Shown: piece after piece, positions 25,805 to 33,180 of the stretch
How positions within the stretch are numbered: the stretch's first letter is position 1
Layout of the letters: the number at the start of each line of letters is the position of its first letter
Assembly: GCF_902832885.1 (NCBI RefSeq)
Contig: NZ_CADFDK010000002.1
Coordinates: forward strand, 496,001 to 560,000
From: Burkholderia seminalis DSM 23518
GTDB taxonomy: Bacteria > Pseudomonadota > Gammaproteobacteria > Burkholderiales > Burkholderiaceae
Direction of reading: 5' to 3'
DNA length: 64,000 nt
Made by a program: the position numbers and the translations under genes
The notes under the pieces: generated by a model
Database searches by the model: none
What the model saw: only the letters and a program-made list of their open reading frames with translations
Told to the model about the DNA's origin: nothing

Positions 25805-26758
25805 TCAGACGGCGAACGCGCCGTCGAACACGATCCGTTCGTCGAGCGCGAGCGTGCCGCGCGCGAAGATCAGGTCGAGGTGATGGCTGCCGTTTTCGCC
25901 GCCGCCGAGCCCGAGATGCAGGCCCGGATGGCGTTCCTCGAACCCGGCGTTGCGGCCGTACAGTCCGCGGATGCCGAGGTTCGTGCCGATGCCGAATTCC
26001 TCGATGCGCCGGTGGTTCGCGTGCCGGTCGAGATAGGTCGTGAAATCGCGTCGAAAGCCGGCATCGTCGGTGTCGAAATCGACGATCGTGCTGTTCTCGA
26101 CCCGCAGCGTCGCGAGCCGCTCGGCCACCTTGTACTTGATCGCGAACGGCACGGTGCCGAGAAACGTGCCGCTGAACACGACCGAGCCGTTCAGGTCGGT
26201 CACGTGCGTCGCGATCTCGCCGGGCACGACGTCGAGGTTGCCCATGCCGTCGACGCTCGTCCATTTCTGGTCCGGTGCGAGCGAGCCCGTCAGCGTGTTG
26301 CCGGCTTCGTCGATGAAGCGGATCCGTGACGCGCGTGCGGCCGCGTCGATCAACCGGCCGTTGCGTGCGGCGATGTCGTCGAGCGATTCGGCGAAGGCTT
26401 CGTCGAGATGCGGGCCGTAATCCTTGAACAAGACCGACTTGCTCCAGTGCTCGACGATCGCGGGGCGGATCGCGGCGAGGAACGGCGGCCCGCTCGGCGA
26501 GGGTGTCGGCAGGCACGACGAGTCGTACAGCAGCACGAACAGGTCGGCGTCATTGAGCGCGGCGGCGATGTCGGCGGGCGGGGTGCTTTCGAGGCAGAGG
26601 GTCGTGGCGTCGAGCGAATCGGGCAGGGCGGAAAACGCGCGCAACGCGATGTCGCGGTTGCGGGTGTCATGGCCGACCAGCAGTTTTCCCGACTCGCCGC
26701 GCGCCAGCTTGTCGTGCAGCGCGGGGTGAAACCCGAGCGCGCGGTGCAGGTTCAGCAT
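25805..26758 (-). CDS. M29-like metallopeptidase fold protein (aminopeptidase-like)
   Basis: A 317-residue protein starting MLNLHRALGFHPALHDKL. The C-terminal half has the M29 aminopeptidase ligand pattern: RIEEFGIGTNLGIRG (Glu253/254), HPGLHLGLGGG (His281) and SHHLDLIF (His292/293 with Asp295), all in the order seen in AmpS/AmpT. It is shorter than those enzymes (about 400) with a divergent N-terminal half. The same fold also includes the NicX ring-cleaving dioxygenase, so peptidase activity is likely but not proven. A GGAG site precedes ATG 26758. It is the second gene after a 40-codon peptide gene, with a stem-loop between, suggesting that the peptide is its substrate. Confidence 0.7.
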   Translation of the reverse strand: MLNLHRALGFHPALHDKLARGESGKLLVGHDTRNRDIALRAFSALPDSLDATTLCLESTPPADIAAALNDADLFVLLYDSSCLPTPSPSGPPFLAAIRPAIVEHWSKSVLFKDYGPHLDEAFAESLDDIAARNGRLIDAAARASRIRFIDEAGNTLTGSLAPDQKWTSVDGMGNLDVVPGEIATHVTDLNGSVVFSGTFLGTVPFAIKYKVAERLATLRVENSTIVDFDTDDAGFRRDFTTYLDRHANHRRIEEFGIGTNLGIRGLYGRNAGFEERHPGLHLGLGGGENGSHHLDLIFARGTLALDERIVFDGAFAV

Positions 26759-26775
26759 GCGTATCTCCGGAAGCG

Positions 26776-26799
26776 GCGGAAGGGCCGAGGCCCTTCCGC
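26776..26799 (-). repeat. Perfect 11-bp stem-loop between peptide and peptidase genes
   Basis: GCGGAAGGGCC (26776-26786) and GGCCCTTCCGC (26789-26799) are perfect inverted repeats separated by two bases. The structure sits in the 58-bp gap between the peptide stop (26817) and the peptidase start (26758). No T run follows on the minus strand, so it is more likely a partial attenuator or 3'-end stabiliser that keeps peptide mRNA in excess than a full terminator. Confidence 0.7.
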
Positions 26800-26816
26800 G
26801 AGAACGGGTGGCCCGC

Positions 26817-26939
26817 TCAGACCGGCCAGAGCGCGGTGCCGAACGGCACCACGGCGTCCTCGACCATCATGTCGACGGCCTCGGGGTGCGTGTCTTCCTG
26901 CATCCAGTCAAGCAATTCGATCTGCTGGGTGTCCTGCAT
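26817..26939 (-). CDS. 40-residue acidic peptide gene, candidate precursor or signalling peptide
   Basis: The frame opens at ATG 26939 after an ideal ribosome site (CAGGAGAATTGAC) and stops at 26817-26819. The peptide begins MQDTQQIELLDWMQED and ends EDAVVPFGTALWPV. It has nine Asp/Glu and no Lys or Arg, no Cys, two Trp, and a hydrophobic C-terminus. That biased composition in DNA that otherwise yields Arg-rich chance frames argues that it is a real gene. It lies first in an operon with the M29-like peptidase and carries its own AT-rich promoter region. Leader-plus-core layout (acidic N-terminal part, short hydrophobic C-terminal part) recalls ribosomally made peptide precursors, but no known modification enzyme is adjacent, so the role is open. 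Confidence 0.65.
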   Translation of the reverse strand: MQDTQQIELLDWMQEDTHPEAVDMMVEDAVVPFGTALWPV

Positions 26940-27424
26940 GTCAATTCTCCTGTGGTGAACATGAGTGATTCAACATGAAAGTGCGGTAGAAAATCTTGCC
27001 GCTCCTTGTTCGGTATTTCGTGAATGCCGGACAAGTGGCGTCGATATTAGTCTGATGATTTTGTTAATGCAATGCATTGCGACGTTTTTAGCCAAAGCGT
27101 GCTAAACACCGGCATTTTATCGAGGTCGACGGGAAAAGGAGGCCGATAAATAGAATAACGGGACCGACCTGATTTTCCAATTATCGGGATTCCGTTCGAT
27201 TAATGCATTCGGCCGTTTTTTATAATTCGACGTGCAATGGCGTCGATTATTTCGCATTGCGTGATTCATGAAAGACGATCGCGCACGCGTATCACGCGCA
27301 TATTGCGCGCGGGCCCGCGTGCGGCGATGCCTCCGGTTTTCTGGCACCATCTGACGATCTTGCGCGATGGCCGCGGCCGCGTGCGCCGTCGTCAGGACGG
27401 CATCACAACGATGGAGACGACCCG
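26940..27424. promoter_or_regulatory. AT-rich divergent control region with two palindromes
   Basis: This 485-bp gap separates the leftward peptide/peptidase genes from a rightward MFS gene and is clearly AT-richer than its surroundings between about 26965 and 27260. GCAATGCATTGC at 27069-27080 is a perfect 12-bp palindrome. TTTAGC-N8-GCTAAA at 27087-27106 is a second clean dyad 6 bp away. Both look like operators. I see no further gene; Arg-rich frames across it are not credible. Confidence 0.6.
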
Positions 27425-28675
27425 ATGCGTGCAGCGCCGCAACCGGAGCGCGCCGGCCCGACGCAGCCGGCCGCCGGCACCACCGATCCCGACCGCATGG
27501 CCGCGTGGCGGCTCGCGATCGGCCTGTCGCTCGGCAGCGCGATCGCGCTCGGCCTCGCACGCTTTTCGTATGCGCTGCTGCTGCCGCCGATGAAGGCCGA
27601 TCTCGGCTGGACCTTCGCGCAGGCCGGCGCGCTGAATACCGCGAACGCGGCCGGCTACCTGGTCGGCGCGCTGGCGTTTCCGCTGCTATCGCGGCGCTGG
27701 CGCGCGGGCACGCTGCTGGCGGCCGGCTGCGCGTTGACCGTGGTGCTGATGGCGACCTGCGGGCTCACGTCCGGCATGCACGCGCTGCTCGCGCAGCGGC
27801 TCGCAACGGGTATCGGCAGCGCGCTGATCTTCATCAGCGGCGGCGTGCTGGCCGCGCGGCTCGCGTCGGCGTCGCCGCGCGATGCGGGGCTGCTGCTCGG
27901 CCTCTATTACGGCGGTACGGGGTGGGGCATCGTCGCGTCGTCGCTGCTCGTGCCGGCCACGCTCACGCATGGCGTGCACGGCTGGCAGGCCGCGTGGTTC
28001 GCGCTCGCGCTCGCCTGCGTGCTGTTCTCGGCGGTGGCCATCGCGGCCGCGCATCGCATCGAGCGCGCACACGCGGCACCGGCGAGGCCGCGCGACGGCA
28101 CGGCACCGGCGGCAACCGCGCGCGCGGCCCGTTTCGGACTCGCGCTGGCCGGCTACGGCCTGTTCGGCGTCGGCTACATCGGCTACATGACGTTCATCGT
28201 CGCGCTGCTGCGCGGCGCGGGCATGAGCGGCACGGTGGTCGCCGCGTTCTACGTGATGCTCGGCGTCGCGACCGTCGTGTCGGCGCGGCTGTGGTCGGGG
28301 CTGCTCGACCGGATGCGCGGCGGGCAGGCGCTCGCGGTGCTCAACGCGCTGCTCGGCATCGCGACGCTGATGCCCGCGATGTTCGTGCATCCGGCCGCCG
28401 CGTTCGCGTCGGGCGTGCTGTTCGGCGCGACGTTCCTGTCGGCCGTCGCGTCGACGACGGCCTTCGTGCGGCACAACCTGCCGCCCGACGGCTGGGCGAA
28501 GGGGATCAGCGCGTTCACGACGGTCTTCGCATTCGGCCAGATCGCGGGGCCGGTCGCGATCGGCTGGGTGTCGGACAGCGCGGGGCTCGCGCGCGGGCTC
28601 GTGTATTCGGCGCTGACGCTGTTCGCGGGCGCGGCGCTTGCGGCCGCCCAGCGCGCGTTGCGGACGCCCGCGTAG
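27425..28675 (+). CDS. MFS transporter, YbfB/YjiJ-like
   Basis: A 416-residue carrier with 12 predicted helices. The first helix region IGLSLGSAIALGLARFSYALLLPPMKADLGW is the YbfB/YjiJ family opening (quoted here as a region, residues about 32-60), and YYGGTGWGIVASSLL lies after helix 4. A ribosome site GGAGACG precedes ATG 27425. It is divergent from the peptide/peptidase genes and converges on iacG 11 bp away. It could export a product of the former or belong with indole-acetate uptake; neither is shown by sequence. Confidence 0.85.
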   Translation: MRAAPQPERAGPTQPAAGTTDPDRMAAWRLAIGLSLGSAIALGLARFSYALLLPPMKADLGWTFAQAGALNTANAAGYLVGALAFPLLSRRWRAGTLLAAGCALTVVLMATCGLTSGMHALLAQRLATGIGSALIFISGGVLAARLASASPRDAGLLLGLYYGGTGWGIVASSLLVPATLTHGVHGWQAAWFALALACVLFSAVAIAAAHRIERAHAAPARPRDGTAPAATARAARFGLALAGYGLFGVGYIGYMTFIVALLRGAGMSGTVVAAFYVMLGVATVVSARLWSGLLDRMRGGQALAVLNALLGIATLMPAMFVHPAAAFASGVLFGATFLSAVASTTAFVRHNLPPDGWAKGISAFTTVFAFGQIAGPVAIGWVSDSAGLARGLVYSALTLFAGAALAAAQRALRTPA

Positions 28676-28686
28676 TCACGCGAACG

Positions 28687-29232
28687 TCACCGCACGTACG
28701 CGGTGCGCGAGACGCGATGAAACGCGCGGCTGAAGTAGATGAGGCTGTCGCCGTCGTCGCGCACGCGGATCGACGTCGCCTCGATGAACATCACCGAATG
28801 CGAGCCGACTTCCTTCATGTCGGCGATCGTGCCCTGCAGGCTGGCGAGCGCGTCGCGCAGCACGGGCACGTCCTGCTCGCCCCGATCCCACACGGGCAGT
28901 TCGAAACGCTGCGCCATCGGCAGGTCGGTGAGTCCCGCGAAATGCCGCGCGAGCAGCTCGTGCTCGGCCGGCAGCACGTTGATGCAGACGTGGCGGTTGC
29001 GCTCGAAGGTCGCGTGCATCGCGCTCGACCGGTTCAGGCACACGAGCAACGTCGGCGGCGTATCGGTGACGGAGCACACGGCGCTCGCGGTGATCCCGCA
29101 GCGGCCGTGCGGCCCGGCGGTGGTGATCACGTTGACGGCCGCGCCGAGGTGGGCCATCGCCTGGCGGAAGGCCTTCTGCGTGTCGGTCGGTTCGACGCGT
29201 GCCGGTCGCGGGATATCGGTCGTGGAAGACAT
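28687..29232 (-). CDS. iacG: Flavin reductase component of indole-3-acetate monooxygenase (IacG)
   Basis: A 181-residue HpaC-like flavin reductase: QAMAHLGAAVNVITTAGPHGRCGITASAVCSV covers the conserved flavin-binding opening (residues about 24-55), followed by LVCLNRSSAMHATF and CINVLPAEHELLARHFAG. It uses NADH to supply reduced flavin to a partner monooxygenase. Position beside the other iac genes identifies it as the IacA partner. A good ribosome site (AGGAGCACCC) precedes ATG 29232. Its promoter region is shared with a divergent FixJ-like regulator and holds a strong dyad at 29373-29399. Confidence 0.82.
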   Translation of the reverse strand: MSSTTDIPRPARVEPTDTQKAFRQAMAHLGAAVNVITTAGPHGRCGITASAVCSVTDTPPTLLVCLNRSSAMHATFERNRHVCINVLPAEHELLARHFAGLTDLPMAQRFELPVWDRGEQDVPVLRDALASLQGTIADMKEVGSHSVMFIEATSIRVRDDGDSLIYFSRAFHRVSRTAYVR

Positions 29233-29583
29233 GGGTGCTCCTGTTGGACGAAGGCGGCGATCGCGTCACGCTGTCGAGGCAGCGCCGGATCGCCGACGAT
29301 GATCCAAGCGTACGTCGCGAAAATGCGGGCGACCATTCGCACGATTGACGATGGACATGGCGTTCCCGCCAACGCATCTAAAGGTTCTACCTAGATGCGC
29401 GCCGCGCCGCGCGAAAAAAGCGCGATTGGGCGGACGTGCGGCACGCAAAAGGGTATTCAGCGGGTTTTCGGCTCGTTATGATGTGCCGCACACCCCCAGC
29501 GAACGACGCGCGCGACCCGCCGGCCACCGGCCTGTCGCGCGGCGCGTGCGACACCCATACCGATATTCAGCGAGACACCCGCG
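29233..29583. promoter_or_regulatory. Divergent control region of iacG and the FixJ-like regulator, with a 27-bp dyad
   Basis: No gene is supported in these 351 bp. CGCATCTA (29373-29380) and TAGATGCG (29392-29399) are perfect 8-bp inverted repeats. The 11-bp spacer itself contains the inner dyad AGGT-TCT-ACCT. This nested symmetry midway between the two divergent starts is a strong candidate operator, most simply for the adjacent response regulator. Confidence 0.6.
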
Positions 29584-30219
29584 ATGACGACGTCACCCGC
29601 ACCGATCGTATACATCGTCGACGACGACGGCGGCATGCGGACGTCGCTCGCGTGGTTGCTCGAATCGGTCGGCATTGCGTCCGAAGGGTTCGCGAACGCG
29701 GGCGAGTTTCTCGCGCGCTTCGACGCGAACCTGCCCGCGTGCCTGGTGCTCGACGTGCGGATGCCCGAGAAAAGCGGCTTCGACGTGCAGGCCGAACTGA
29801 ATGCCCGCGGCGCGACGTTGCCGGTGATCTTCGTCAGCGGGCACGGCGACATTCCGATGTCGGTGCGCGCGCTGCAGAACGGCGCGATCGATTTCGTCGA
29901 GAAGCCGTACAACTCGCAGCAGATGCTCGAACGCGTGCAGCGCGCGCTGCGGCTCGCGCAGCAGCGGCACGCGGTGAGCCAGCGCCACCGCGAGCTGCGC
30001 CAGCGGCTGGATGCGCTGACCGCGCGGGAGAAGGAAGTGCTGCGCGGCGTCGTGGACGGCAAGGGCAGCAAGCAGATCGCGTCGGACCTGTCGATCAGCG
30101 TGAAGACCGTCGACGTGCATCGCGCGAGCATCAAGGAGAAGCTCGGCGCGACGTCGATCGCCGCGCTCGTGCGCGACGTGATGGTCGTGTGGGGCGACGG
30201 CGGGGAGTCGTCGCGATAA
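29584..30219 (+). CDS. FixJ-like response regulator of the iac cluster
   Basis: A 211-residue regulator. The receiver starts PIVYIVDDDGGMRTSLAWLL with acceptor D57 (CLVLDVRMPEKSGFDVQ) and Lys in IDFVEKPYNSQQM, the FixJ type. The output domain is LuxR-like: LTAREKEVLRGVVDGKGSKQ and LSISVKTVDVHRASIKEKLG. No kinase is adjacent; the PAS-type kinase at 34621 in the same cluster is the best partner. Some Burkholderiaceae iac clusters are reported to use a two-component pair for induction by auxin; equivalence here is inference. Confidence 0.88.
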   Translation: MTTSPAPIVYIVDDDGGMRTSLAWLLESVGIASEGFANAGEFLARFDANLPACLVLDVRMPEKSGFDVQAELNARGATLPVIFVSGHGDIPMSVRALQNGAIDFVEKPYNSQQMLERVQRALRLAQQRHAVSQRHRELRQRLDALTAREKEVLRGVVDGKGSKQIASDLSISVKTVDVHRASIKEKLGATSIAALVRDVMVVWGDGGESSR

Positions 30220-30230
30220 GCCTGCCGCGC

Positions 30231-30974
30231 TCAGCGCATGTACAACCCGCCGTTGATGTCCCAGCACGCCCCGTTGGCGAAGTGCGCGTCGCCCGACGCG
30301 AGCAGCACGGCGGCATCCGCCACGAAACCGGCCGACCCGAGCTTGCCGCCCGGCAGGCTCGCGAGCACCTGGCGCAGCTTCTCCGGCGCGACGCTCTCGT
30401 ACACGATCGGCAGGTCGAGCGGGCCCGGCGAGATCGCGTTGACGGTCACGCCCTGCGCGGCGAGGTCGCGCGCGAACACCTTGGTCAGCGTCAGCGTGCC
30501 GCCTTTCGCGGCCGCATAGTGCGCGCCCGTCGCCGAGCCGCCGTTCTGTCCGGCGAGCGACGCGATGTTGACGATGCGGCCCGCGCCGCGCGCCGCGAAG
30601 TACTGGCCGAACACCTGGCAGCCGAACAGCACGCTGCGCAGGTTCACGTCGATCACCTGGTCGAACTGCTCGGCCGTGATCTCCATGGCCGGCACGACCT
30701 TCGAGGCGCCCGCATTGTTGACGAGCACGTCGATCGTGCCCCAGCGTGCGACGAGCGCATCGCGCGCGGCTTCGAAATCGCGTTTCGACGTGACGTCGAG
30801 CGGCAGCGCGATCGCGCGGGCGCCGCTCGGGTCGAGGTCGCGTGCATGCGCGCGAACGGCGTCGGCGGCGATATCGGCCAGTGCGACGCGGTAGCCGGCT
30901 GCATGGAAGCGCTCGGCAATGACGGCGCCGAGCCCGCGCGCGGCGCCGGTGACGATGACGACTCGATCTGACAT
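30231..30974 (-). CDS. iacE: Short-chain dehydrogenase/reductase, IacE
   Basis: A 247-residue SDR starting MSDRVVIVTGAARGLGAVIA (TGxxxGxG cofactor motif). NNAG is present, and the catalytic set is intact: Ser in IVNIASLAGQNGG and Tyr-x3-Lys in GAHYAAAKGG. It is the last gene of the iacA-B-I-H-E run, 59 bp after iacH. IacE is known to act early in indole-3-acetate degradation on the hydroxylated or oxo-indole intermediate. The stop is 11 bp from the convergent response-regulator stop. Confidence 0.8.
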   Translation of the reverse strand: MSDRVVIVTGAARGLGAVIAERFHAAGYRVALADIAADAVRAHARDLDPSGARAIALPLDVTSKRDFEAARDALVARWGTIDVLVNNAGASKVVPAMEITAEQFDQVIDVNLRSVLFGCQVFGQYFAARGAGRIVNIASLAGQNGGSATGAHYAAAKGGTLTLTKVFARDLAAQGVTVNAISPGPLDLPIVYESVAPEKLRQVLASLPGGKLGSAGFVADAAVLLASGDAHFANGACWDINGGLYMR

Positions 30975-31033
30975 GGTGCGTGGTTCCCTGGTTCGCGGGC
31001 GCATGCCGGTGGAAGCGGCGCCCGTATCGTGGT

Positions 31034-32158
31034 TCATGCGGCGAGGGCCGCTTCGAAGTGCGCCGCGATCGCGCAGACCTGTTCGTCCGCGCCCTTGCGC
31101 CCGACGATCTGCAGGCCGGCCTTCAGCGGCGAACCGGCGAGCGGCAGCGGCAGGCTGAGCGCCGGATGGCCGCTCAGGTTGAACGGCCGGATCAGCGACG
31201 ACATCGCGATGACCGACACGCCGTCGCGTGCCTGCTGCAGCGTGATCGGCAGCGCGGGCAGCGTCGGCAGCACCAGCACGTCGGCGTGCTCGAGCGCGGC
31301 ATCGACCTGCGCGGTGAAGCGTGCGCGGACGGTTTCGGCTTCGGCGAGCGCGGCCGGTGTCGTCGTCGCGGCCATGCGCAGGCGCGTATCGAGATCGGCG
31401 CCGAGCCGGCCCGTCGCGACCAGATGACCGAACGCGCGCGACGTTTCCGCGTTGATGACGGTGAGCCCCGCCGCGAACGCGGCCGGCATGTCGTCGAGCA
31501 CGACGGCGTGCGCGTGCAGGCCCGCGGCGCGAACGGCCGCATCGAGCGCGGCCGCGATGGCCGGATCGGCTTCGACCGTGACGTGCGCGACGGTAAAGCC
31601 TGCCGCGGATGCCGCGGCCTGCGCACGATCGAAGCCCGGTGCGATCGCGGCCATCACCGCGGCCAGCGTGCGGATATCGCGCGCAAACGGCCCGACGCAA
31701 TCGAGCGTCGTGTCGGCGGGCGCGACGCCGCGGCGCGATACGCGGCCGAACGTCGGCTTCAGGCCGGCCACGCCGCAGCACGCGGCCGGCCCCCGGATCG
31801 AGCCGCCGGTGTCGGTGCCGAGCGCCGCGTCGACGGCGCCGAGCCCGACGAGCGACGCGGACCCGCTCGACGAGCCGCCGGGAATGCGCGTCGCATCTTG
31901 CGGATTGACGGGCGTGCCCGTGTAGTCGTTGATGCCGGTCATGCCGAACGCGAGCTCGTGCATGTTCGCCTTGCCGGCAATCTGCCAGCCGGCGTCGAGC
32001 AGCAGGCGGACCACGTCCGCGTGATGTGCGGCCGGCGGCGCGTCGGCGAGCGCGCGGCTGGCCGCGCGGGTCGGATGGCCCGCGATGTCGATCGTGTCCT
32101 TGATCGCGATCGTGGGGCCGGGGCCGCCCAGCGTGAAGGTGTCGATGAAGCCTGTCAT
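31034..32158 (-). CDS. iacH: Amidase-signature enzyme, IacH
   Basis: A 374-residue amidase. The Ser-cisSer-Lys triad is visible: Lys20 in TIAIKDTIDI, the cis-Ser in RIPGGSSSGSASL (about 96-98) and nucleophile Ser120 in ALGTDTGGSIRGPAAC. The protein is shorter than many amidases (about 450). In the iac pathway IacH belongs to the standard gene set and is thought to cleave an amide or lactam-derived intermediate, though its exact step is not settled. It lies between iacI (31 bp) and iacE on the same strand. Confidence 0.82.
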   Translation of the reverse strand: MTGFIDTFTLGGPGPTIAIKDTIDIAGHPTRAASRALADAPPAAHHADVVRLLLDAGWQIAGKANMHELAFGMTGINDYTGTPVNPQDATRIPGGSSSGSASLVGLGAVDAALGTDTGGSIRGPAACCGVAGLKPTFGRVSRRGVAPADTTLDCVGPFARDIRTLAAVMAAIAPGFDRAQAAASAAGFTVAHVTVEADPAIAAALDAAVRAAGLHAHAVVLDDMPAAFAAGLTVINAETSRAFGHLVATGRLGADLDTRLRMAATTTPAALAEAETVRARFTAQVDAALEHADVLVLPTLPALPITLQQARDGVSVIAMSSLIRPFNLSGHPALSLPLPLAGSPLKAGLQIVGRKGADEQVCAIAAHFEAALAA

Positions 32159-32189
32159 GGTCGGTATCGCGCGAAAGCGGTGGAATGGA

Positions 32190-32711
32190 TCAGGACCGTG
32201 GCGCGGCGGCGAGCGGCCACGGGCCGTCGAGTACGCGTTCGGTGCGGAAATGACGGATCAGCCACGCGGAGCCGCTGGCCGCCGGCGCGAAATCGACGGT
32301 CAGCCGCGCGGCGATCAGCTCGGCCGAACCGTCCGCATAACGCGACGCCTGCAGCATGATCCAGCGGCCGCGCGCGCGCGTGTTGCCGGCGCCGATCTCG
32401 ATCGACTCCGACGTCAGGAAGTGCAGGTTCGCCGCGAAATGCGGGTCGGGCGGCAGGTAGCGGCCCAGCATCGCGACGATCGCGGCGGTGCCTTCGAGGC
32501 GGCCGAACTTGCGCGCGTAGTGCGGGCCGATGCCTTCCCACACGGCGTCGGCGGTGAACAGTTCGGCGAGCGACGGGCCGTCGCCGGCATCCTCGGGCAC
32601 GTCGCACAGCGCCATGTAGCGCGTGAGCGTCGCGCGGACCGCGCGCTCGGCGTCGAGCGCGGCCAGGCGCTGCACGAGCGCATCGATCGGGTCCGGCGGC
32701 AGGTCGCTCAT
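32190..32711 (-). CDS. iacI: SnoaL-like protein, IacI
   Basis: A 173-residue NTF2/SnoaL-fold protein: LTRYMALCDVPEDAGDGPSL, LFTADAVWEGIGPHYARKF and the closing WLIRHFRTERVLDG. Such proteins act as small cyclases, isomerases or dioxygenase-beta-like partners. Position next to iacB and iacH in the iac gene run supports IacI, a conserved member whose precise step is uncertain. The start ATG 32711 is 8 bp downstream of the iacB stop. Confidence 0.72.
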   Translation of the reverse strand: MSDLPPDPIDALVQRLAALDAERAVRATLTRYMALCDVPEDAGDGPSLAELFTADAVWEGIGPHYARKFGRLEGTAAIVAMLGRYLPPDPHFAANLHFLTSESIEIGAGNTRARGRWIMLQASRYADGSAELIAARLTVDFAPAASGSAWLIRHFRTERVLDGPWPLAAAPRS

Positions 32712-32719
32712 CGCGCGCC

Positions 32720-33097
32720 TCACGCCGCGGGCTTCCCGGCCGGCGGCACGGTCAGCGCGCGGCCGACGCGCGCCTCGATCTTGCCGTAGCGCCACAGGTT
32801 GTATTCGCCGACGGGCGTCGTGCGATACAGGTTGCATACGGCGACCGTCGTGTCGAAATCGGCGACGTCGGCCATGATGTAGAACGTCCACGGCGCGCCG
32901 TCGGCCTGGCCGACCACGAGGCGGTCGTCGTCCATCACGCCGAGCACGCGCACGCCGGGCATCGCTTCGACGGCCGCGAGCATCGCACCGTACGCCTGCC
33001 ACACTTCGCCGATCTTCTCGCGCGGCAGGTCGAAGAAGTTCTGCGACACGCCGCAGCAGAACAGGACGCGCAGCGGCAGCGGATTCGGGTCGGACAT
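32720..33097 (-). CDS. iacB: Small iac-cluster protein, probable IacB
   Basis: A 125-residue protein beginning MSDPNPLPLRVLFCCGVSQN and containing GEVWQAYGAMLAAVEAMPGV, WTFYIMADVADFDTTVAVCN and EYNLWRYGKIEARVGRAL. The secondary-structure rhythm resembles a dimeric alpha/beta-barrel (ferredoxin-like) fold, but no catalytic motif stands out. The identification as IacB rests on cluster position between iacA and iacI and on size. ATG 33097 is preceded by TGGAGAG. Confidence 0.62.
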   Translation of the reverse strand: MSDPNPLPLRVLFCCGVSQNFFDLPREKIGEVWQAYGAMLAAVEAMPGVRVLGVMDDDRLVVGQADGAPWTFYIMADVADFDTTVAVCNLYRTTPVGEYNLWRYGKIEARVGRALTVPPAGKPAA

Positions 33098-33180
33098 ATC
33101 GGGCTCTCCAGAGGAATCGATGGGGCGCATGAATCGGCCGGCGATCATGCGTGTTCAGGAACGGCTTCGGTCGACACGGG

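Noticed and set aside
25805-26758. Calling the M29-like protein a NicX ring-cleaving dioxygenase
   Set aside because: The fold is shared, but there are no other nicotinate-pathway genes nearby; the peptidase reading is favoured by the adjacent peptide gene, though not proven.
26776-26799. Reading the stem-loop after the peptide gene as a strong terminator
   Set aside because: There is no T run on the minus strand and the peptidase gene follows closely with its own ribosome site.
27117-27560. A leftward frame across the AT-rich control region and MFS start
   Set aside because: It has no ribosome site, overlaps the MFS gene and has chance-like composition; the region is better read as regulatory.
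28687-29232. Assigning the flavin reductase to 4-hydroxyphenylacetate degradation (hpaC)
   Set aside because: There is no hpaB-like oxygenase; the flanking iac genes give a better fit.
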